43,854 nucleotides of DNA from Spirochaetales bacterium Spiro_12 (lineage in GTDB: Bacteria; Spirochaetota; Spirochaetia; Treponematales; Rectinemataceae). A program made the position numbers and the translations under genes. Below, piece by piece: positions 31,716 to 40,682 of this stretch (position 1 is its first letter; the number at the start of each line of letters is the position of its first letter). Under the pieces are notes generated by a model. The model saw nothing but the letters and a program-made list of their open reading frames with translations. It made no database searches and was not told the origin of the DNA. The DNA lies in the NCBI GenBank assembly GCA_001603165.1, contig LVBN01000131.1, forward strand, positions 1-43,854. Reading direction: 5' to 3'.

Positions 31716-33158
31716 ATGGCGAAATTATGGCAGGATGGGACGAAGGCTTCGGGGCTCTCTCCGGAGGTCGAAACTTTTCTTTCTTCCTTATCGATAGACT
31801 CGAGGCTGCTGGACGAAGATCTTCAAGCTTCCATCGCCCATGCGACCATGCTTGGGGAACGAGGTATCCTGGGCAAGCAGGATGCGGAAGCGATCGCGGA
31901 TTGCCTGAGGACAATGCGGGCCGAGGCGGCCGCAGGCGAGCTTTTCCCGGATCCGGAGAGCGAGGATATCCATAGTTTTATCGAAGCCGAACTTACCCGG
32001 CGGCTGGGCGAGGTGGGAAAAGCCGTGCACGCCGGCAGGAGTCGGAACGACCAGGTGGCGACGGCCTTCAGGCTCCGCATTGTAAAAGCCTTCCAGCGGA
32101 CCGAGGCTGCTGTTTATTCGGCCATCGAGGCGATTGTTCAGCTGGCCGAGAAAAACAGCGATAGCCTGATGCCCGGTTATACCCATCTGCAACGGGCGCA
32201 ACCCATCACCCTGGCCCATCATCTATTGGCCTGGGGCGCAGCCTTGGAACGGGATGCCTCCCGGTTCCGGGACGGGCGAGCCAGGGCTGACGAATGCCCT
32301 CTCGGTTCGGGGGCCTTGGCCGGTTCCGGACTGCCGATAGATAGGGAGAGAACCGCGTCGGTCCTGGGTTTCGCGCGGCCCTCGCGCAATACCATGGACG
32401 CGGTGGCGGACAGGGATGCCTGCGTCGAGTACGCCGCGGCCTGCGCGAATCTGATGGCGCATCTCTCCAGGGCCTGCGAGGATATGGCGCTTTGGGCATC
32501 CAGCGAATACGGCTTCGTGCGGGTAGGGGACTCGGCCAGCACGGGCTCTTCCATCATGCCGCAAAAGCGCAATCCCGACCCGGCCGAGCTTATCCGCGGC
32601 AAGAGCGCCAGGGTCTTCGGGAACCTCCAGGCCCTTCTCGTGCTTCAAAAGGGGCTTGCTTACGCGTATAACCGCGATTTGCAGGAAGATAAGGAATTGT
32701 TCTTCGACCTGGAGACCACGACGACGGCCTGCCTTAAAGCATTCGCGGTCCTGGTAAGCGCCCTGGAACCACGAAAGGACAGGATGCGAAAGGCCTTGGA
32801 CGAGGGTTTTCTCGAGGCTACCGATGTGGCCGAGTATTTGGTGTTGAAGGGGATTCCCTTCAGGACCGCCTACCAGGCGGCGAAGGCCCTGGTGCAGCGT
32901 TGCCTGGCCCAGGACAAAAGACTGACGGAGCTCGAAGCGGAGGATGTCGGGGCGGCGAGCGGGGTGTTCGCCTCGGCCGGCGTTTCCTGGCGGGAACTCC
33001 GGGCCTATCTGGAGCCCGGCGCCTGCGTCGCCCGGAGGAATCAAACCGGCGGGCCGGCGCCCGAAAGGACCTTGGAGGAAATCGCTCGTTTGAAGCTTGT
33101 GGCGAGCCAAAGGATGAAAGAGTTGCGATCGGGATTCCGCGATGGAAGAACAAAATAA
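31716..33158 (+). CDS. argH: Argininosuccinate lyase
   Basis: Splits argininosuccinate into arginine and fumarate, the last biosynthetic step. Fumarase/aspartase superfamily protein of 480 residues with HAGRSRNDQVAT, the HLQRAQPITLAHHLLAW region carrying the catalytic His, and the signature GSSIMPQKRNPDPAE (the usual KKNPD is KRNPD). An AGGGG-type ribosome site precedes the ATG. It overlaps the next gene by 17 nt. Confidence 0.95.
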   Translation: MAKLWQDGTKASGLSPEVETFLSSLSIDSRLLDEDLQASIAHATMLGERGILGKQDAEAIADCLRTMRAEAAAGELFPDPESEDIHSFIEAELTRRLGEVGKAVHAGRSRNDQVATAFRLRIVKAFQRTEAAVYSAIEAIVQLAEKNSDSLMPGYTHLQRAQPITLAHHLLAWGAALERDASRFRDGRARADECPLGSGALAGSGLPIDRERTASVLGFARPSRNTMDAVADRDACVEYAAACANLMAHLSRACEDMALWASSEYGFVRVGDSASTGSSIMPQKRNPDPAELIRGKSARVFGNLQALLVLQKGLAYAYNRDLQEDKELFFDLETTTTACLKAFAVLVSALEPRKDRMRKALDEGFLEATDVAEYLVLKGIPFRTAYQAAKALVQRCLAQDKRLTELEAEDVGAASGVFASAGVSWRELRAYLEPGACVARRNQTGGPAPERTLEEIARLKLVASQRMKELRSGFRDGRTK

Positions 33159-33810
33159 AACGCCTGCCTACCCCTGCGTTCTCCTGGCCGCCGGGGCGGG
33201 CCTGCGAATGAAGGGGGGGGCCAAGCTTCTTCTTCCCCTGGGCGGCGAAACCGTCCTGGCCCGTGCGGCCCGTGCGGCCATCGAACACTGCGATCCCCTC
33301 GTCGTCGTGACGGGGAAGGATGGCGACCTGGTGCGAGAAAGCCTAAAGCGGTCCGGGCTTTCCCGGGGAAAGCTGATCTTCGCGCATAATCCGCGCTGGA
33401 TGGAAGGCCGCGTCGGCTCTCTCAGGGCAGGCGTCGCGGCCCTTGGAAATAACCAAGAGGGCTTTTTCCTGGCCCACGCGGATATGCCCTTTGTCGATCC
33501 CGGCGTGTATAAGGCATTGGCCGAGGCGGCGGCCGCGCGAAAGACCGCCCAATTGCCCCCTGCCTTGCTGTTTCCTTCGATAAAAGGGAAAAAAGGACAC
33601 CCTGTTTTTTTCCCCTTCTCCTTCCTTCCCTTCCTGCTGGCGGTCAGGGAAGCCGAAAGCCTCAAGGAAACCGTGAGCAAGCTTGAACAAGCCTGGGTGG
33701 AGACCGCCTGCGACGGCATCCTCGAAGATATCGACAAGCCGGAGGACTATGAAAGGCTCCTCAGGAAATACGGCCTTGCGGAAGGCCCAAGTCCGAAAGG
33801 AACGGCATGA
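33142..33810 (+). CDS. MobA-like nucleotidyltransferase
   Basis: NTP_transf_3-type protein of 222 residues related to MobA/MocA. It has VLLAAGAGLRMKGGAKLLLPL (LAAGxxxRMG...KxLLP motif) at about 13-33, HADMPFVD replacing the usual GDMP metal motif, KGHPVFF, and the typical ending EDIDKPEDYERL. MocA-type enzymes attach CMP or GMP to the molybdopterin cofactor; other members act on sugars or in xanthine dehydrogenase maturation. No molybdenum genes are nearby, so the substrate is open. It overlaps argH by 17 nt and ybaK by 4 nt. Confidence 0.8.
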   Translation: MEEQNKTPAYPCVLLAAGAGLRMKGGAKLLLPLGGETVLARAARAAIEHCDPLVVVTGKDGDLVRESLKRSGLSRGKLIFAHNPRWMEGRVGSLRAGVAALGNNQEGFFLAHADMPFVDPGVYKALAEAAAARKTAQLPPALLFPSIKGKKGHPVFFPFSFLPFLLAVREAESLKETVSKLEQAWVETACDGILEDIDKPEDYERLLRKYGLAEGPSPKGTA

Positions 33811-34286
33811 GCAGGAAGCCGGATAAAACCAACGCCGTCCGGCTCGCGGAAAGCCATGGCGTCTCCTTCAGGCTGCTCAGCTATTCAGTGGACGATGATC
33901 TTTCCGCCCTTCACGCGGCGGAACGCCTTTCCATCGATCCCGACCGGATTTTTAAGACCATCGTCGTCGTCGGCGACAGGAAAGGCCCGTTCGTGTGCAT
34001 CATTCCCGGTCCCTGCGAGATAGATTTCAAAAAGGCCGCCGGGGCGATCGGCGACAAATCCTGCGCCCTGTTGCCGCTCAAGGACCTGGAGCCTTTGACC
34101 GGGTATCAGCGGGGAGGCTGTTCGCCTCTAGGCATGAAGAAAAAGCTGCCGACCTATCTGGACGAGACTGCTTCGCTTTTCGATTGGATTTCCGTAAGCG
34201 CCGGGCGCCGGGGGCTCCAGATGCTCCTCTCGCCCGCCGATCTGCTTTTGCTCAGCGGCGCGAGCCTGGCGGAACTGATCAGGTAG
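33807..34286 (+). CDS. ybaK: YbaK/EbsC-type aminoacyl-tRNA deacylase
   Basis: Trans-editing protein family that removes cysteine (or another wrong amino acid) from tRNA-Pro. The 159 residues show TNAVRLAESHGVSF, IFKTIVV with the conserved catalytic lysine, and GYQRGGCSPLGMKKKLPTYLD, the canonical GGxSPxGxKK block with Cys in place of the first variable residue. It ends the argH-linked string; a 264-nt regulatory gap follows. Confidence 0.9.
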   Translation: MSRKPDKTNAVRLAESHGVSFRLLSYSVDDDLSALHAAERLSIDPDRIFKTIVVVGDRKGPFVCIIPGPCEIDFKKAAGAIGDKSCALLPLKDLEPLTGYQRGGCSPLGMKKKLPTYLDETASLFDWISVSAGRRGLQMLLSPADLLLLSGASLAELIR

Positions 34287-34346
34287 GCTTTTCCGGAGTT
34301 TAGAAATGCTTCAAAAATGTGGTAGTGAACAGTCCTTGGCTAATAC

Positions 34347-34360
34347 TGAATAAATATGCA
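34347..34360. promoter_or_regulatory. ArgR-like operator upstream of carA
   Basis: TGAATAAATATGCA: an imperfect palindrome with arms TGAAT and ATGCA around four A/T bases, the ARG-box layout. Twelve bases match the argG upstream site exactly. It lies about 190 nt before carA in the otherwise gene-free stretch 34287-34550. Confidence 0.55.
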
Positions 34361-34399
34361 AAAAATATACAAAATCTGTCGAAAATCCTGGGCTTCCCC

Positions 34400-34434
34400 T
34401 TGAATAAACCCGCTTGGGACGTTACTTTATTCAA
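34400..34434. promoter_or_regulatory. 9+9 nt inverted repeat in the carA upstream region
   Basis: TTGAATAAA (34400-34408) and its exact complement TTTATTCAA (34426-34434), 17 nt apart. Each arm contains the TGAAT half-site seen in the ARG-like box. Could be a pair of protein sites or an RNA hairpin. Downstream, 34435-34550 is a GC-rich leader with a small AGCCT...AGGCT hairpin and a clear TAAGGAG ribosome site. Confidence 0.5.
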
Positions 34435-34550
34435 AATTCGCCATACAGCCCGAGTGCCGCCCTTCCACGCGCCTGGGGGCGCAGCCTAGGCCCAGGCTCG
34501 AGATGCGGGTGCAAGGCTTTATGACGATAGTTCTGACCTAAGGAGATTCC

Positions 34551-35693
34551 ATGGGATCCACAAAGCGCGCGGCCGCGCTTCTTCTGGAAGATGGCAGCGA
34601 ATTTAGGGGCCAGGCGTTTGGCGCCTTACATCCTTCCTCGGGAGAGGTCGTCTTCTCCACCGGCATGGTCGGATATCCCCAGTCCCTGACCGATCCTTCT
34701 TACAAAGGCCAGATTCTCGTCCTCACCTATCCCTTGGTGGGCAACTACGGGGTTCCGGCGCTAAAATTCGACCGCTACGGTATACCCTTGGATTTCGAGT
34801 CCGAGAGAATCCAGGTCTCTGGTCTCGTCATTTCCGAACTCAGCGAGGAGCCCAGCCATTACAGCGCGAAACGCAGCCTTTCGGCGTGGATGGAAGAAGA
34901 GGGTATTCCGGGAATCGCGGGAATCGATACCAGGGCCCTCACCCAGGCGCTTCGGGAACGGGGGGTTATGCGGGGCAAAATTGTTCTGGACAACCCGTCG
35001 ACCGCCGGCGGCCCGGAGTCGGAAGATTCCACGGGCGAGCATCCCGGGCCGGATGAGACTAATCCTGTGGCGGAGGTATCCTGCGACGCGCCGAAACTGT
35101 ACCAGACAAATCCCGACGGCCCCACGATCGCGCTGATCGACTGCGGAGTGAAGGCCAATATCCTCAGGATCATGCTGGACGCGAAAGCGAACCTGCTCCG
35201 TCTCCCCTGGGACAGCGATCTCAAGGGCATAGACTGCGACGGTATATTCATCTCCAACGGCCCTGGCGACCCCAAGGCCTGTACCAAGACCATCGCTTCG
35301 GTGCGGCGCGCGCTCCAGGGCGACACTCCCATCTTCGGAATATGCTTGGGAAATCAAATACTGGCCCTGGCGGCCGGGGCCGATACCTATAAACTGCCTT
35401 ACGGCCACAGGGGGCAAAACCAGCCCGCCCTGGAGCTGGGGAGCAAACGCTGTTTTATGACGAGCCAAAACCACGGTTATGCGGTCAGGGAAGAAAGCAT
35501 CCCCCATGGATGGGCGCCCTGGTTCGTCAACGCCAACGACGGGACGATCGAAGGCCTGCGCTCCCAACGCAAGCCTTTTAGCGCCGTGCAGTTCCACCCC
35601 GAGGGCTGCCCCGGCCCCAGGGATACCCAGTTTCTGCTGGAGGCCTTTATCGCCGAAGCCGCCGGACGGGCCACTCATCGGAGGAAAGCATGA
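34551..35693 (+). CDS. carA: Carbamoyl-phosphate synthase, small (glutaminase) chain
   Basis: Hydrolyses glutamine and channels ammonia to CarB for arginine and pyrimidine synthesis. N-terminal CPSase domain (GEVVFSTGMVGYPQSLTDPSY), then a class I glutaminase with the nucleophile Cys265 in GICLGNQ (the usual His after Gly is Asn) and the HPEG pair His349/Glu351. A low-complexity insert at about 150-180 (PESEDSTGEHPGPDE) links the two domains. TAAGGAG precedes the ATG. Overlap with carB is 4 nt. Confidence 0.95.
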   Translation: MGSTKRAAALLLEDGSEFRGQAFGALHPSSGEVVFSTGMVGYPQSLTDPSYKGQILVLTYPLVGNYGVPALKFDRYGIPLDFESERIQVSGLVISELSEEPSHYSAKRSLSAWMEEEGIPGIAGIDTRALTQALRERGVMRGKIVLDNPSTAGGPESEDSTGEHPGPDETNPVAEVSCDAPKLYQTNPDGPTIALIDCGVKANILRIMLDAKANLLRLPWDSDLKGIDCDGIFISNGPGDPKACTKTIASVRRALQGDTPIFGICLGNQILALAAGADTYKLPYGHRGQNQPALELGSKRCFMTSQNHGYAVREESIPHGWAPWFVNANDGTIEGLRSQRKPFSAVQFHPEGCPGPRDTQFLLEAFIAEAAGRATHRRKA

Positions 35694-38600
35694 AAAAACC
35701 GGAAAAAGTACTTGTCCTCGGATCGGGCGGCCTCAAGATCGGCCAGGCGGGGGAGTTCGACTACTCCGGCTCGCAGGCGCTCAAGGCCTTGCGGGAAGAG
35801 GGAGTCAAGTCGGTGCTCATCAATCCCAATATCGCCACGATCCAGACCAGCGAGGGTATGGCCGACGCCACCTATTTTCTTCCCCTCACCGCGGAGTTCG
35901 TCAGAAAGGTGATCGAAAAGGAGCGCCCCGACGGGATCCTCCTGGCCTTCGGCGGACAGACCGCCCTCAACTGCGGCCTCCAGCTCTACGACCAGGGGAT
36001 TCTCTACAAGTATGGGGTGGAGGTGCTTGGCACCTCCGTGGAGGCGATTCGCTTGACCGAAGACAGGGAACTCTTCGCCGACAAGCTCCATAGCATCGGC
36101 GCCAAGACTCCCCGGAGCGTCGCCGCGGTAACGCTGGAGGAGGCGCAAGAAGCCGCCGCCAGGATCGGCTATCCGGTGATGGTGCGGGCGGCCTTCGCCC
36201 TGGGCGGTGCCGGTTCGGGGCTCTGCAAAAACGAGAAACAGCTCATCTCGCGCTGCGAAAAGGCTTTTTCCCTTTCGCCCCAGGTGCTGGTGGAGGAATG
36301 GCTGGGGGGCTGGAAGGAGGTCGAATACGAGGTCGTGCGGGACAGGTTCGACAATTGCATCACCGTCTGCAATATGGAAAACTTCGATCCCCTGGGCATC
36401 CACACCGGGGAAAGCATCGTGGTGGCTCCTTCCCAGACCCTCACGGATCGGGAGTATCACATGCTGCGCACCGTGGCCCTCCGGGTCATCCGCAGCATCG
36501 GGATCGTAGGGGAATGCAATATCCAGTACGCCCTGGACCCTGCTTCGGAGGAGTACAGAATCATCGAGGTGAACGCCCGGCTGTCCCGCTCCTCCGCCCT
36601 GGCTTCCAAGGCGACCGGATATCCCCTGGCCTACGTGGCGGCCAAGCTCGCCCTGGGGGCTTCCCTGGCGGAAATTCCCAACAAGATCACCGTCGCCACC
36701 AAGTCCTGCTTCGAGCCGGCCCTGGATTACTGTGTGGTCAAGATCCCCCGCTGGGATCTCTCCAAATTCAAGGAAGTGGACACCCACCTGGGGAGCGAGA
36801 TGAAGTCGGTGGGCGAGGTGATGTCCATAGGAAGAACCTTCGAGGAAGCCCTGCAAAAGGCCATCCGCATGACGGGCATGGGCGCCCGGGGCTTGTCGGA
36901 CGAAGTCCGGCTCCTGGGTCCTGATTTTCTTTCCCTCAAAACGGCCCTTCGCCAGCCCACGGACCGGAGGCTCTTCGCCATCTACAGGGCCTTCGCCGAA
37001 GGCTGGAGCGTCGAGGCGGTGCATAAGGCCACAAAGATCGATCCCTGGTTTTTGAGCCGCATCGCCGCGGTACGGAAGACGGAAGAAAGCCTCGTCCAAG
37101 CGGGGAGAGGAAAAAAGCCCCGGGGCCAAGCCTATGTGGACCTGATTCGTTCGGCCAAGCGCATGGGCTTTTCCGACGAAGGCCTCGCCTCGATCCTGGG
37201 GCAGAAGGAACAGGAAATCCGGGCTTTCAGGGAAGCAAAGGGAATTCTGCCTTCGGTCAAGCAGATCGACACCCTGGCGGCGGAGTTCCCCGCCGAGACG
37301 AACTACCTTTATCTCACCTATTCGGGGAGCAAGGATGATGTGAGCCCCTCGGGCGCCGGTGTCATCGTGCCCGGCTCCGGCCCGTACAGGATCGGTTCCA
37401 GCGTGGAATTCGACTGGTGCTGCGTGAACGCGATACAGACCGCGCGAAAGCTTGGCCGGCGCACGATCATGGTCAACTGCAATCCGGAGACCGTGAGCAC
37501 CGATTACGATGTCTGCGACAGGCTCTACTTCGAGGAGCTCAGCCTCGAACGGGTGCTGGACATATACGAATTCGAGCGCCCCGAGGGGGTCATCCTTTCG
37601 ATGGGGGGACAAATTCCCAACAACCTGGCCATGAAGCTCTACGACTCGGGCGCCGTGGTCCTGGGCACCTCCTCGTCCAACATAGACAGGGCCGAGGACA
37701 GGAACAAATTTTCCGCCCTCCTGGACGAACTGGGGGTGGACCAGCCCGAGTGGAAGGACCTGACGACGGCGGACGAGGCTGCTCTGTTCGCGAAAACCGT
37801 GGGCTACCCGGTATTGGTGCGGCCGAGCTATGTCCTCTCCGGAGCGGCTATGAACGTGGCCTGGGACGAGATCAGGCTCAGGAAGTTCCTCAGTCTGGCC
37901 ACCGAACTCTCGCCCGAGCATCCCGTGGTGGTCTCCAAGTTCATCGAGAACTCCAAGGAGATTGAGATCGACGCCGTGGCCTCCCGGGGCAGGATACTAT
38001 TCCACGCCATCACCGAGCATATAGAAAACGCCGGGGTCCACTCCGGCGACGCCACGGTGGTCTTGCCCGCCCAGCGCCTGTATATCGAAACGATTCGCCA
38101 GATACGGCGTATAACCGAAAAAATCGCCGCCGAGCTGGAGATCACCGGCCCCTTCAACATTCAGTTCCTGGCCCAGCGCAACAAGATACGGGTGATCGAG
38201 TGCAACCTGAGGGCATCCAGGAGCTTTCCCTTCTGCTCCAAGGTTTCCAGGGTGAACATGATAGACCTGGCCACCCGGGCCATTCTCAACGCCGAACTCC
38301 CCAAAACGAGCTCTTCGGCGCTGGATCTGCCCTGGGTGGGGGTCAAGGCCGCACAGTTCTCCTTCTCCCGCCTCCATGGGGCCGACCCCATCCTGGGCGT
38401 GGAAATGGCTTCCACGGGCGAGGTGGGCTGTATAGGCACCGACCTGGACGATGCCTTCATGAAGGCCATGCTCTCGGTGGGCTATCAAATCCCCAAAAAG
38501 AATGTTCTCTTGTCCACCGGGCCCCTGCAGGACAAGATCGAATTTCTGGACAGCGCGAAAAAACTGGCTGCCATGGGGTATGAACTTTTCGCCTCCGGTG

Positions 38601-38899
38601 GCACCGCCCGCTTCCTGACAAGCAACGGCCTCGCCTGTACTCGCCTGGCCTGGCCCCTGGAAAAGGCCGAACCCAATATCGCCACGATGCTCAAGGCCCG
38701 GCAGTTCGATTTGGTGATAAATATTCCGAAGAACAACGAGGAAAGGGAACTCAAGAACGATTATTTGATCCGGAGGGCGGCTGTGGATTTCAACATCCCC
38801 CTGTTCACCAATATAAAGGTGGCCAAGCAATTCATCGACGCGCTGGAGAGTCACAAAGCCAAGGGCTTTGAAATAAAGGCCTGGGAGGAGTATCGCTAA
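35690..38899 (+). CDS. carB: Carbamoyl-phosphate synthase, large chain
   Basis: The ATP-grasp synthase of 1069 residues with the expected two homologous halves: the N-terminal carboxyphosphate half (LGSGGLKIGQAGEFDYSGSQA) and the C-terminal carbamate half (VPGSGPYRIGSSVEFDWCCV), followed by an MGS-like allosteric domain from about 940 (KKNVLLSTGPLQDKIEFL) where ornithine, UMP or IMP usually bind. ATP-grasp motifs such as EVNARLSRSSALASKATGYP and ECNLRASRSFPFCSKV are intact. Co-translated with carA. The large open frame on the opposite strand across this gene is a GC shadow. Confidence 0.97.
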   Translation: MKKPEKVLVLGSGGLKIGQAGEFDYSGSQALKALREEGVKSVLINPNIATIQTSEGMADATYFLPLTAEFVRKVIEKERPDGILLAFGGQTALNCGLQLYDQGILYKYGVEVLGTSVEAIRLTEDRELFADKLHSIGAKTPRSVAAVTLEEAQEAAARIGYPVMVRAAFALGGAGSGLCKNEKQLISRCEKAFSLSPQVLVEEWLGGWKEVEYEVVRDRFDNCITVCNMENFDPLGIHTGESIVVAPSQTLTDREYHMLRTVALRVIRSIGIVGECNIQYALDPASEEYRIIEVNARLSRSSALASKATGYPLAYVAAKLALGASLAEIPNKITVATKSCFEPALDYCVVKIPRWDLSKFKEVDTHLGSEMKSVGEVMSIGRTFEEALQKAIRMTGMGARGLSDEVRLLGPDFLSLKTALRQPTDRRLFAIYRAFAEGWSVEAVHKATKIDPWFLSRIAAVRKTEESLVQAGRGKKPRGQAYVDLIRSAKRMGFSDEGLASILGQKEQEIRAFREAKGILPSVKQIDTLAAEFPAETNYLYLTYSGSKDDVSPSGAGVIVPGSGPYRIGSSVEFDWCCVNAIQTARKLGRRTIMVNCNPETVSTDYDVCDRLYFEELSLERVLDIYEFERPEGVILSMGGQIPNNLAMKLYDSGAVVLGTSSSNIDRAEDRNKFSALLDELGVDQPEWKDLTTADEAALFAKTVGYPVLVRPSYVLSGAAMNVAWDEIRLRKFLSLATELSPEHPVVVSKFIENSKEIEIDAVASRGRILFHAITEHIENAGVHSGDATVVLPAQRLYIETIRQIRRITEKIAAELEITGPFNIQFLAQRNKIRVIECNLRASRSFPFCSKVSRVNMIDLATRAILNAELPKTSSSALDLPWVGVKAAQFSFSRLHGADPILGVEMASTGEVGCIGTDLDDAFMKAMLSVGYQIPKKNVLLSTGPLQDKIEFLDSAKKLAAMGYELFASGGTARFLTSNGLACTRLAWPLEKAEPNIATMLKARQFDLVINIPKNNEERELKNDYLIRRAAVDFNIPLFTNIKVAKQFIDALESHKAKGFEIKAWEEYR

Positions 38900-38909
38900 A
38901 GGTTTTCGA

Positions 38910-38936
38910 CAGGGTATACTATATCTCCATACCCTG
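38910..38936. promoter_or_regulatory. Inverted repeat overlapping the ABC operon promoter and start
   Basis: CAGGGTAT (38910-38917) and its exact complement ATACCCTG (38929-38936), 11 nt apart, ending directly at the ATG. The -10 candidate TATACT (38915-38920) lies half inside the first arm. The layout suits a repressor site or a hairpin hiding the start codon. No Shine-Dalgarno is present. Confidence 0.6.
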
Positions 38937-40682
38937 ATGAAACCGCACGCCGCTTCGTACGCCGCAACGATTTTTTCTTACGCGATCTCGCACAAACGAT
39001 ATGCCGCGACAGGTCTCCTGACGCTGCTGGCCATCGCCGCCGGCAGAGTGCTTCAGCCCCTATTGCTCCGGGCTATCATCGATCGCGCCGTGCCCGCCGG
39101 CGACGTCGAACTCCTTTTTCGCTACGCCGGCTTCTATCTTCTTCTCGTGCTCTCCTCGGGGTTCTTGAATTATCTGGGAACGATACAGATGATGAAACTC
39201 GGCCTGGCGGTGGTGACGAGGATCAAGAAGGATTTATTCGCCCGCTTCTTGCGTTTGCCGGTGGCGTATTTTGACGCTCATCCTGTCGGGGAACTCATGG
39301 CCAGGACGGAGAACGATACCGAAAAGGTACGGGATCTGTTCTCTTCCCTGGGGCTCACCTTCATTGTCAGCATACTTATGATGGCGGGGATGTTTTTTGT
39401 AACCGCCCTCATCGCCCCGGTACTGTCCCTGGCTATGCTGGTCACGGCGGCGGGCTTCCTGGGGATTCTGCTCGTTTTCTATAAGCGCATAATCGGGCTT
39501 TACGAATCCTCCCGCTCCCTCTATTCCACCATCGTCGCCAAACTGACCGAATTCGTCCAGGGAATGGAAATTCTGAAGGTCTTCAACCGCCGCGGCTGGG
39601 CCCGGGACAGCCTGGACGAATCGGGGAGGAAGAAGCGGGATAACGATACCAAGGTGTCATTGCTGGAGTTTTCCGCCAGTTCGGCACTGGAGGCCATGGC
39701 CGGACCCCTCTTCATCGTGGCCCTGATCTGGCTCTACGGGGAAAAGGTCGCCGCCGGCTTTATGAGCCTTGGAACCCTGCTCCTTTTCATCGAATACGGC
39801 GCCTCCCTCATGCGGCCGGTTTTGGATATCGCCGAAAGTCTCAGAAGAATACAACTGGCCAAGGCCTCCATGGCAAGGATCGCTTCGATCATGGACTTAA
39901 GCCCCGAGTCGAGCTCCTGGGGCGCCAGAAAGGCGGACCTGAAAAAGGAAATCCGCTTCGAGTCCCTGTGGTTCTCCTACCGGGGGGAGGATTGGATTCT
40001 CAAAGACATATCTTTCAGCATTCCGAAGGGCGGCACGACCGCCATAGTCGGCGCTTCCGGTTCGGGAAAGTCCACCGCCGTGGGCCTGCTCTGCGGTTTT
40101 ATGAAACCTCAAAAAGGAAGGCTGAGCCTGGACGGGGAGGACCTGGCGGGCTTCGATCTGGAGTCTTGGCGGCGTAAAATCGGATTGGTGCTCCAGGATG
40201 TCTACCTCTTCCCCGGCACCGTCCTGGACAATATTAGGGTGTATAACGACGAAATCGGCCCCGAGCGGGTGTGGGCGGCCTTGGAGCAGGTGCGGGCCTC
40301 GGATTTCGTATCCTCGCTGCCCGAGGGCCTTATGACCAATCTCTGGGAGCGGGGAGGAAATCTCTCCGCCGGGGAGAAACAGCTTTTAGCCTTTGCCCGG
40401 GCCCTCTGCGCCGATCCGGAGCTGGTCATCCTGGACGAGGCTACCTCCTCGGTGGATATGGAAACCGAGGAGAGAATACGCGCAAGCCTGGCCACCCTGT
40501 TAAAGGGGAGAACCTCCCTCATCGTGGCCCACAGGCTTTCCACGGTCATCCACGCTGACCAGATACTCTTCTTTTCCCAGGGGAGGATAGCCGCCCGGGG
40601 AACCCACAGTCGGCTCTACACCGAGTTTCCCGAATACAAAGAACTGGTGGATCGACAGTTCGTCGCCGGGAAAAGCCTATGA
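38937..40682 (+). CDS. ABC exporter-fold half-transporter, subunit 1 (canonical Walker B)
   Basis: Six-helix ABC type-1 exporter domain (about 20-300) fused to an ATPase domain, 581 residues. Walker A is GASGSGKS at 372-379, and Walker B with catalytic glutamate is LVILDE (Glu501). The signature loop is degenerate, LSAGEKQ in place of LSGGQ (476-482). With the partner encoded next, this is the pattern of heterodimeric exporters such as TM287/288: one canonical and one degenerate ATP site. It starts an operon with a binding protein and FecCD permease, so a role in iron or corrin handling is possible, like YbtPQ or IrtAB. Confidence 0.9.
   Translation: MKPHAASYAATIFSYAISHKRYAATGLLTLLAIAAGRVLQPLLLRAIIDRAVPAGDVELLFRYAGFYLLLVLSSGFLNYLGTIQMMKLGLAVVTRIKKDLFARFLRLPVAYFDAHPVGELMARTENDTEKVRDLFSSLGLTFIVSILMMAGMFFVTALIAPVLSLAMLVTAAGFLGILLVFYKRIIGLYESSRSLYSTIVAKLTEFVQGMEILKVFNRRGWARDSLDESGRKKRDNDTKVSLLEFSASSALEAMAGPLFIVALIWLYGEKVAAGFMSLGTLLLFIEYGASLMRPVLDIAESLRRIQLAKASMARIASIMDLSPESSSWGARKADLKKEIRFESLWFSYRGEDWILKDISFSIPKGGTTAIVGASGSGKSTAVGLLCGFMKPQKGRLSLDGEDLAGFDLESWRRKIGLVLQDVYLFPGTVLDNIRVYNDEIGPERVWAALEQVRASDFVSSLPEGLMTNLWERGGNLSAGEKQLLAFARALCADPELVILDEATSSVDMETEERIRASLATLLKGRTSLIVAHRLSTVIHADQILFFSQGRIAARGTHSRLYTEFPEYKELVDRQFVAGKSL

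Noticed and set aside
35675-37921. A 748-codon open frame on the minus strand opposite carB
   Set aside because: It mirrors carB codons in GC-rich DNA, gives low-complexity Gly/His/Arg-rich translation with no family motif, and covers a gene that is certain.
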